Of a DNA stretch of 64,000 nucleotides, positions 57,643 through 64,000 are shown piece after piece. How positions within the stretch are numbered: the stretch's first letter is position 1; every line of letters starts with the position of its first letter. The DNA comes from Bog-473 sp963751335 (GTDB lineage Bacteria; Actinomycetota; Acidimicrobiia; Acidimicrobiales; RAAP-2). Below the pieces are notes generated by a model that saw only the letters and a list, made by a program, of their open reading frames with translations, was not told where the DNA came from and ran no database searches. The stretch lies in contig CAVVUB010000008.1 of assembly GCA_963751335.1 (NCBI GenBank), positions 558,001 through 622,000 of the forward strand, read 5' to 3'. Position numbers and translations under genes: made by a program.

Positions 57643-59004
57643 ATGAACGACGACGGGCAGGAGAGGGGCACCATTTCGGTGCTCTTGGCCGATGACAACC
57701 TCATCGTCCGCGAGGGCGTGCGGGCACTGATCGAGCGGCATCGCGACCTCGAGATCGTGGGTGTGGCGGCCGACTACGACGAGGTGGTCCAGGGTGCGAC
57801 GGCGCTGGCGCCCCAGGTCCTGGTGACCGACATCCGGATGCCGCCCTCGTTCAACCGTGAGGGGATCGATGCGGCCAAGGAGGTGCGCAAGCGCCATCCC
57901 GGGACCGGCGTGGTCGTGCTCTCGCAGTACGACGACCCCGAGTACGCCGTGTCGCTCCTGGCGGAGGGATCCGCCGGGTACGGCTACCTCCTGAAGGACC
58001 ACATCGCCCAGGGCGATCAGTTGGTCGACGCCATCCGGGCCGTCGCTTCCGGGGGTAACGCCCTCGACCCGGCCATCGTCGACGCCCTCGTCCGCCCGGT
58101 CACCTCCGACGGGGGCCTGACCCCCGCCGAGGAGGAGCTCCTGGGCATGGTGGCCGAGGGCAGGCCGATCAAGGCCATCGCGGCGGCGAAGGGATTGCCG
58201 CCCGAAGCCGTCGACACCGAGGTCGAAGCGGTGTTCGTCAAGTTGGCCGAGGGCGTGTCGGCCGGCACCGAGGGTGCCCTCCTGCGGCTGCGCCTGCTGC
58301 ACAAGGCCATCGTCGACCGCGAGGAGCAGGGCGAGACCCTCTCGCGCCTGCTCCCCGGCGGCCTGGCCGAGAAGTTGCGTCGCGATGGAAGGCACATCGG
58401 TGAGACCGAACGCGTCGTCGTGACGGTGTTGATGAGCGACATCCGCTCGTACTCGACCATCGCCGAGCATGCGGACCCGAGCCAGTTGGCGGGGCAGTTG
58501 AACGTGCACCGCGCCGCCATGAACGACGCCATCCTGGGCGAGAATGGAACGGTGATGCAGTTCGTGGGCGACGCCGTGATGGCCGTCTTCGGCGCTCCCT
58601 TCGCCCAGGAGGACCACGCCGACCGGGCGGTGGCGGCGGCGCTGGCCATGCACGAAAAGCAGCGTGCCGTGAACGATCGCTGGACCACGGAGGGCCTGCC
58701 CCCGTTCGGCCTCGGCCTCGGCCTCTCCACCGGTGAGGCTGCGGCGGCGCTGCTGGGCTCGGAGGAGCGCTTGGAATACACCCTCGTCGGGGACACGGTG
58801 AACCTGTCCCAGCGCCTGCAGCAGTTGGCCGACGCCGGCGAGACCGTGGTGTCCGAGGCGACCCTCCGGTCCTGGCGCACGCCACGGCCTACGGTGGCTC
58901 TGCCGCCCCAACTGGTGAAGGGCCGCGAGACACCCGTGCTGGCGTACAAACTGATGGCGGCGGCACCCGGAGGACAAGGGTGCACGTCGAGTGAAGGAGA
59001 GTGA
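57643..59004 (+). CDS. Response regulator-HTH-class III adenylate cyclase fusion
   Basis: A complete 453-residue protein with three parts. Residues 12-140 are a NarL-type receiver with the phospho-acceptor Asp63 in LVTDIRMPP. Residues 155-205 resemble a degenerate LuxR-type HTH (LTPAEEELLGMVAEGRPIKA). Residues 255-435 are a class III nucleotide cyclase: metal aspartates Asp266 (LMSDIRSYS) and Asp310 (FVGDAVMAVFG), and the transition-state Asn/Arg in VGDTVNLSQRL. The position that usually holds the purine-selecting lysine is Gln306. Phosphorylation probably controls cyclic nucleotide synthesis. The histidine kinase at 59722 is the likely partner and the divergent cNMP-binding protein the likely target. 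Confidence 0.88.
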   Translation: MNDDGQERGTISVLLADDNLIVREGVRALIERHRDLEIVGVAADYDEVVQGATALAPQVLVTDIRMPPSFNREGIDAAKEVRKRHPGTGVVVLSQYDDPEYAVSLLAEGSAGYGYLLKDHIAQGDQLVDAIRAVASGGNALDPAIVDALVRPVTSDGGLTPAEEELLGMVAEGRPIKAIAAAKGLPPEAVDTEVEAVFVKLAEGVSAGTEGALLRLRLLHKAIVDREEQGETLSRLLPGGLAEKLRRDGRHIGETERVVVTVLMSDIRSYSTIAEHADPSQLAGQLNVHRAAMNDAILGENGTVMQFVGDAVMAVFGAPFAQEDHADRAVAAALAMHEKQRAVNDRWTTEGLPPFGLGLGLSTGEAAAALLGSEERLEYTLVGDTVNLSQRLQQLADAGETVVSEATLRSWRTPRPTVALPPQLVKGRETPVLAYKLMAAAPGGQGCTSSEGE

Positions 59005-59005
59005 C

Positions 59006-59711
59006 ATGGACGCCTTGGTCGTGGACAAGGTTCGCAAGACGTTCGAGGCTGAGAACGCACCCGTGCGCGCCCTGCGCGGCGCCAGTCTCACCGTGCCGTC
59101 GGGGGATTTCATCGCGCTGATGGGGCCCTCGGGCTGCGGGAAGTCGACGCTCCTCAACCTGATCGCAGGCCTCGACGTGGCGGACGAGGGAACCATCACG
59201 GTGGCCGGCGAGCCGGTGACGGGGCGTACCGAGGACGAGCTCTCCCAGCTGCGCCGTCGCCACATCGGGATCGTCTTCCAGTTCTTCAACCTGCTCGAGG
59301 GGATGACCGTCCTCGAGAACGTGGCGCTGCCTGCCGTCATCGCCGGGCGCAAACGCAAGGCGGCCGAGACGCGCGCCCGCGACTCTGCTCGACCTCCTCG
59401 GCATCGGCGACAAGGCGGGGACCGTGCCTGGCATGCTCTCGGGTGGTCAGCGGCAACGACTGGCCATCGCCCGGGCGCTGGCCAACGATCCCACACTGCT
59501 CCTGGCCGACGAGCCCACGGGAGCGCTCGACTCCGAGGGTGGCCAGGAGGTGATCGAGCTGCTGAGCCGGCTCCACGCCGGTGGACAGACCATCGTGTTG
59601 GTGACCCATGATGCCGGCGTGGCCTCCGCCGCCGACCGGATCGTCCGCATGCGCGACGGCCGGATCGCAGTCGACGAGGACGCCGACATTCCCGTAGCCG
59701 TACCCTCCTGA
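59006..59711 (+). CDS. ABC transporter ATPase (LolD/MacB type), one frameshift, no permease nearby
   Basis: An ATPase of about 234 residues. Walker A is GPSGCGKST, the Q-loop IGIVFQFFNLLEGMTVLENV is typical of LolD/MacB exporters, the signature is LSGGQRQRLAIARAL and Walker B LLLADEPTGALDS. An extra G near 59382 (GCCCGC-G-ACTCTG) shifts the frame in the helical domain. The ATG at 59006 follows AAGGAG, two bases after the cyclase stop. No permease lies next to it; the downstream histidine kinase gene starts 11 bases later. It may act with a permease elsewhere, as in sensor-linked Bce-like systems. Confidence 0.88.
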
Positions 59712-59721
59712 GCCGGGAGCC

Positions 59722-61915
59722 GTGGTGACCGTCGGGAGCGAGCTGGACCTCGAGGTGGACGGCGCCCGGCCCCTTGCCGGTGGGGCCCACGTCTCGGTCA
59801 CCCCGGCCACCTTCCGGCTGCTGCAGCTTCCTCCTCCTCGGGCTCACCGTGGCCGGTGTCGCCGTGGGCCTGTGGACATCGACCCCCGGTGGCCTGGCGC
59901 CGGCCGTCGCCGTGGGCTTCGGGCTCACGCTCCTCTGGGCGCTGGTGGGCGTGGTCGACGCCAGAGCGCGCGATCGTGTCGGCACCGCGTTCTCCCCGTA
60001 CCACCTCCTCGCCGGGCTGGACGCGTTCGCGGCCATGGTGGCCCTCACGGCCGGTCGCCGGGCCGAGGCGCTCCACGCGACGAGCGGTGCCCGCGAGGTC
60101 GCCACCGTGGCCGCCCTCCTCGTGGCGGCGATCTCAGTCCACTTCCTCGTGGCCCTACCCGACGGCCGTCTTGCCTCCTCGTTCCGTCGTGGCCTGGTCG
60201 TCGCCGTCTATGTGGCATCACTGGGCGTCGGGATCGCACTGGCTGCAGCCCAGCACGGCTTCTCGCTCGTCGACGGCGCGGTCAGTTGGGCCATCGCCGG
60301 TCTGCTGGTCATCGCCCCACTGCGCGCCCGCTACATGAGCGTGGCTGGTCACGGTCGCGAGCGCATGGAGTGGTTCGGCATCGGGGTCACTCTGGCCGCG
60401 ACCGTCGCCCTGGTGGTGACGGTGTTGCACCTGCTGGTGGGATGGCCCGAGGAGCTCGGTGCCGTGGCCGCCGGCGCCACGGCCCTGGTCCCCTTGGGAC
60501 TGCTGGCCAGCGAGAGTCGGAAGGCGGCGCCCCATGCCAGCCGGGTCCTGGTCCAGGTGTTGGCGGTGTTCGGCTTCGTCCTGGTCGTCTCGGCCATCTA
60601 CCTCGTGGCCGTCCTGGGCCTGGGGCACGCGCCCGCCACGACGGGCGACAAGGAGGCTCTGGCGCTCTCCATGGTGGCCTCCGGGGTGGCGGCCGTGATC
60701 TTCGTGCCGGTGCGTTCGCGCTTCCTCGAATCCTCCACCCGGTTCGTCTACGGGTCGCGCGAGGCGCCCGACGAGATCGTGCGCACCTTCGGCAGTCGCA
60801 TGACCCGGGCCATCCCGATGGACGAGCTCCTGCTCCAGCTGGCCGAGTCGCTGCGCAAGACGTTGGCTCTCGCCAGCGCGGAGATCTACACGGGTGTCGG
60901 CGAGGTGCTCGAGCGGACCGCCTCGGTTCCCGATCTCGGACCGGGCTCCATCGTGGTGTCGCCGCGGGAGCGCCCCGTCGTCACCCGGGCCGGGGTCTCG
61001 GGAACGGCGTGGGCCGCCATCTGGCTGCCCTCGCTGCTGGCCGGGCGGGATGCCGAGCAGCTCAGGGTGGCTCCGGTGAGCCACGGGGGAGAGCTGCTCG
61101 GGCTCATCGTGGTCGAGCGCAGCTCGCCGGCCGGCACGTTCTCCGAAGACGACGACCGGGTGTTGACGGACCTGGCCCGCCAGGTCGGGCTGGCGCTGCA
61201 CAACTCGCGGCTCGACACCGCGTTGCAGACCACGCTCGACGAGGTGCGCAAGCAAGCCCAGGCCTTGCGCGAATCGCGGGCGAGGATCGTGGCCAGCGGC
61301 GATGCGGAACGTCGAAAAGTCGAGCGCAACCTCCACGACGGGGCCCAGCAACACCTGGTGGCCCTGGCGGTCAACCTGCGGTTGGCCCGCGACATCATCG
61401 TCGACGACCAGGAGTCAGGTCTCGAGATGCTCGACTCGCTGGCCGGGGAGGTGCAGGAGACGATCCAGGAGTTGCGCGAGCTGGCCCACGGCATCTACCC
61501 GCCGCTGCTCGTGGACAGCGGGCTGCTCGAGGCGCTGCGCGCCGCGGCCAACCGGAATCCACTGCCGGTCGACATCGTGGCCGAGGGGATCGGTCGCTAC
61601 TCCTCCGAGACGGAGGCGGCCGTCTACTTCTGCTGCCTCGAGGCGCTCCAGAACGCGGCCAAGCATGCGCCCGAGGCGACCGTGGAGGTCCGGCTCTGGG
61701 AGGAGTCCGGTGGCCTGCTCTTCACCGTCTCCGACGACGGGCCCGGGTTCGATCCCGCCCAGGCCCGGCGTGGCCACGGATACGTGAACATGGCGGACCG
61801 CTTGGGCGCGATCGGGGGAACGGTGCGCTGGGACTCCCAGGTCGGAAAGGGCTCCGTGGTCCGGGGCTCGGTCCCCCTGGTGGAGGACGCCGGCGCGCTC
61901 ACTACGCCGAAGTGA
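59722..61915 (+). CDS. Membrane sensor histidine kinase, NarL/HisKA_3 type, with GAF domain
   Basis: About 730 residues. Residues 35-330 hold about eight to nine hydrophobic helices. A GAF-like domain follows (EIYTGVGEVLERTA, GGELLGLIVVERSS). The dimerisation helix ERRKVERNLHDGAQQHLVALAV carries the phospho-histidine near residue 538, and the ATPase part has EALQNAAKHAPEA, VSDDGPGFDP and GHGYVNMADRLGAIGG. It will autophosphorylate and pass phosphate to receivers nearby: the cyclase fusion, the lone receiver at 61902 or the NarL regulator at 62362. An extra base near 59828 shifts the first 35 residues. Its stop overlaps the convergent receiver gene by 14 bases. Confidence 0.9.
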
Positions 61916-62294
61916 AGTCCTCCGAGTCGCGGTGGTCCCAGAGTCGGCGCAGGGTGTCGGCGCCCAGGTGTTCCTTGTTCAGGTAGGCCCGGGCTCCACT
62001 GGTGGCCACCTCGCGCGGGAGGTCGCCGGCGTCGTAGGTGGAGCAGAGGATCACCACGACGTCGGGTTGCTGGGTCACGAGGAGCCGGGCCGCGTCGATG
62101 CCGTTCATCTCGGGCATGTTGATGTCCATCAGGACCAGGGCGGGGTGCAGCTCTCCGGCCAGTGACACGGCTTCGCTCCCGTTGGCCGCCTCGCCGACGA
62201 GCTCGAACTCGGTCGTCCGCCTGAGGACCGCCTTCATGGCTGCTCGGAAGGGCGCCTGGTCGTCGACGATGAGGACGGGAAGGCGCTCGCTCAC
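61902..62294 (-). CDS. Stand-alone receiver-domain response regulator
   Basis: A CheY-like protein of 130 residues with no output domain. LPVLIVDDQAPFRAAMKAVL gives the acidic pocket, LVLMDINMPEMNGIDAARLL the phospho-acceptor aspartate, and ARAYLNKEHLGADTL the conserved lysine. The start chosen is the GTG at 62294 after GGAAGG; an in-frame extension to 62342 is less likely. It overlaps the kinase gene end by 14 bases on the other strand. It may be a phosphate sink or a relay to the cyclase fusion. Confidence 0.85.
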   Translation of the reverse strand: MSERLPVLIVDDQAPFRAAMKAVLRRTTEFELVGEAANGSEAVSLAGELHPALVLMDINMPEMNGIDAARLLVTQQPDVVVILCSTYDAGDLPREVATSGARAYLNKEHLGADTLRRLWDHRDSEDFTSA

Positions 62295-62361
62295 CCTTCC
62301 ATTGTCGCACGGCGGGGTTCTCCGGGACGCTGGTGGTGCCACGCCCCGTCGGGTGGTGGTG

Positions 62362-63036
62362 TCACCCTCCGGCGGGGTCGCTCAGGTAGACGAGGACCGC
62401 CTTGACCCGCCGGTTCACGTCCCGCTCCTCGCTCAGGCCCAGCTTCGAGAAGATGGAATTGGTGTGCTTCTCCACTGCCCGTTCCGAGACCTGGAGGGAG
62501 GCGGCGACGGCGGCGTTGCTCTTGCCCTTGGCCATTTCCGCCAGGATCTCGGATTCGCGTGGCGTGAGCCACGAAAGACTGGACTTGCGGCGGGACGACT
62601 TCGCCTCGATGAGCTCATCGACGATCTGGGGGTCGATGACCGATCCACCCTGGGCCACGATCCGGATGGCTTGGGCCAGCTCGTCGACGCCCGCCACCTT
62701 CTCCTTGAGCAGGTAGGCCCGGCCCGCCGATCCGGTCTCGAGGAGGGACAGGGCGTACGAGGGGGTCTTGTACTGGCTGAGGACCACGACGCCCACCTCG
62801 GGCATGTGCTCGCGCAGCCACGATGCCGCCTGGATCCCCTCGTCGGTCCCCGTCGGTGGCATGCGGATGTCCGTCACCACGACCTGGGGTGATTCCCGTT
62901 CGATGAGGGCCAGGAGCTCGGGCAGGTCCGCCGCCTGCCCCACCAGTTCGAGATCGTCCTCGCCCTCGATGATGCGCGAGATGCCTTCCCGGAGCAGCGC
63001 ATTGTCCTCAGCCAGGGCCACCCGGATGCTCGCCAT
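62362..63036 (-). CDS. NarL/LuxR-family response regulator
   Basis: A complete regulator of 224 residues. The receiver starts RVALAEDNALLREGISRII, with the phospho-acceptor in VVVTDIRMPPTGTDEG and conserved lysine in AYLLKEKVAG. The LuxR HTH reads LTPRESEILAEMAKGKSNAAVAASLQVSERAVEKH. The ATG at 63036 is chosen because the protein aligns from MASIRVALAED. The receiver closely resembles that of the cyclase fusion (TDIRMPP, VVVLSQY), so the two probably share a kinase. Confidence 0.92.
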   Translation of the reverse strand: MASIRVALAEDNALLREGISRIIEGEDDLELVGQAADLPELLALIERESPQVVVTDIRMPPTGTDEGIQAASWLREHMPEVGVVVLSQYKTPSYALSLLETGSAGRAYLLKEKVAGVDELAQAIRIVAQGGSVIDPQIVDELIEAKSSRRKSSLSWLTPRESEILAEMAKGKSNAAVAASLQVSERAVEKHTNSIFSKLGLSEERDVNRRVKAVLVYLSDPAGG

Positions 63037-63086
63037 GCGAGCGTACGGTAGCGCGCCGACCCAGGCGGCCCGGCCGGGAGCCGAGT

Positions 63087-64000
63087 TCAGCTGGGCCCGG
63101 CGCCGCCGCTGCGCCAGCGTCGCTCGAAGGGCAGGCGCCAACGACGCGGTGCGATCAGCTCGTTGCTGGCTTCGGGTCCCCAGCTCCCCTTGGCGTAGGG
63201 CTGGACCGGCAGCGGGTCTTCGAGGAGAGGCGTGGCCACCTCCCAGAGCCGCTCGATGCCCTCCGCGGTGTTGAACAGGGTGTGATCGCCCATCATGGCG
63301 TCGTGGAGGAGGCGCTCGTAGGCCTCGAGCACGTCAGCGTCCTGTCCCATCTCGTGCAGGGCGAACTGCAGGCTCAGCTTCTCGAGCTTCATGCCCATGC
63401 CGGGCTTCTTGCCATAGAACGACAAGGAAAGTTTGGAAGAGTCGGCCAGGTCGAAGGTCAGGTGGTCGGGCCCCTGGGCGCCCACGCCGGAGCCCTCCGG
63501 GAACATCGACTTGGGAGGCTCGCGGAACGCGATGGAGATGATGCGCTCGCCCCCGCCCAGTTCCTTGCCCGTGCGCAGGTAGAAGGGCACGCCGGCCCAG
63601 CGCCAGTTGTCGATGTCGCACTGGAGGGCCACGAAGGTCTCGCGTCTGGGAATCGGGCGCCACACCCTCGAGATCGCGGTAGCCGTCGTACTGGCCGCGT
63701 ACCACCTTGGTCACGTCGAGCGGGCGAAGGGAACGGAACACCTTGTTCTTCTCCTCGCTGATCGAGACCGACTCGAGGGCCGTCGGCGGCTCCATGGCCA
63801 TGAAGGCCAGGATCTGGAACAGGTGCGTGACGATCATGTCCTTGAACGCGCCCGTGGCCTCGTAGAAGGCGACCCGGTCGTCGACCGAGAGCGTCTCGGG
63901 GACGTCGATCTGCACGTGGTCGATGTGGTCGCGGTTCCAGATGGGCTCGAAGAGGCCGTTGGCGAACCGGAAGGCCAGGATGTTCTGGGCCGCCTCCTTG
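63087..64000 (-). CDS. zwf: Glucose-6-phosphate 1-dehydrogenase, C-terminal part (runs off the window)
   Basis: About 303 C-terminal residues of G6PD, the NADP-dependent entry enzyme of the oxidative pentose-phosphate pathway. Diagnostic blocks are NILAFRFANGLFEPIWNR, YEATGAFKDMIVTHLFQILA, IDNWRWAGVPFYLRTGK, the substrate-binding region and YERLLHDAMMGDHTLF. An extra base near 63670 (CAGACG-C-GAGACC) shifts the frame in the middle. The N-terminus and the nucleotide loop lie beyond base 64000. It is the only central-metabolism gene in the window. Confidence 0.93.

Noticed and set aside
57589..60105. A minus-strand frame of 838 codons opposite the cyclase and ABC genes
   Set aside because: It is low-complexity Arg/Gly/His-rich antisense sequence; the plus strand has clear domains throughout.
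1..64000. tRNA, rRNA, CRISPR arrays, insertion sequences, prophage genes or origins
   Set aside because: No cloverleaf with a GTTCGAnTC arm, no direct-repeat array, no transposase or integrase motif and no DnaA-box cluster was found on reading both strands.

Overview
The window is high-GC DNA (roughly two thirds G+C) with many GTG starts, 1-4 bp start/stop overlaps and an actinobacterial gene content: maleylpyruvate-isomerase/DinB-type mycothiol-linked proteins, an F420-type LLM oxidoreductase, several cytochrome P450s and a [3Fe-4S] P450 ferredoxin, TetR regulators and DUF35/thiolase proteins. The best guess is an uncultured actinobacterium of the Acidimicrobiia type; that placement is inference. 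No rRNA, tRNA, CRISPR array, transposase or phage gene was found. Many genes, mostly before about 48 kb, are broken by single extra bases although the protein continues perfectly in another frame. I treat these as single genes with probable sequence errors and give end-to-end coordinates.

Layout. 0-0.4 kb: tail of a phosphotransferase. 0.4-33 kb: a large acyl-CoA/lipid (terpenoid- or steroid-like) catabolic region. It holds enoyl-CoA hydratases, TesB thioesterase, aldehyde dehydrogenase, P450s, amidohydrolases, a pair of acyl-CoA dehydrogenases, a DUF35-thiolase fusion, a branched-chain-type ABC importer with fused subunits (LivHM, LivG-LivF, binding protein), a DUF427/thioesterase/SDR operon, a GH1 beta-glucosidase, a B12-type acyl-CoA mutase large subunit, a MarR/P450 unit and an LLM oxidoreductase. 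Five intergenic sites share an inverted repeat, TTGAC-N6-GTCAA, and suggest one regulon.

33-48 kb: mixed accessory metabolism. It includes a cysteine dioxygenase-rhodanese fusion, a sterol-desaturase-like hydroxylase, an ArsR/SRPBCC/MDMPI operon, an FMN reductase, a second MDMPI protein, an isochorismatase-like protein, two PhyH dioxygenases, a P450-ferredoxin pair, and an MFS exporter divergent from its TetR regulator with a clear operator between -35 and -10.

48-51.4 kb: a ketone-oxidation unit (SDR, VOC protein, Baeyer-Villiger monooxygenase, zinc-less MDR oxidoreductase). 51.6-54 kb: a membrane protein of unknown function, a PAS protein and a metallo-beta-lactamase-fold (MBL) hydrolase, of less GC-biased composition. 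54.2-63 kb: a signalling island. A receiver-HTH-adenylate cyclase fusion is divergent from a tight operon encoding a cAMP-binding-domain protein, a second MBL hydrolase and a phytoene-desaturase-like flavoprotein. An ABC ATPase, a membrane GAF histidine kinase, a lone receiver and a NarL-type regulator follow. The window closes inside zwf. The cyclase / cAMP-binding protein / two MBL hydrolases grouping is my best candidate for an undescribed system: a two-component-controlled cAMP circuit with its own effector and possible phosphodiesterases.
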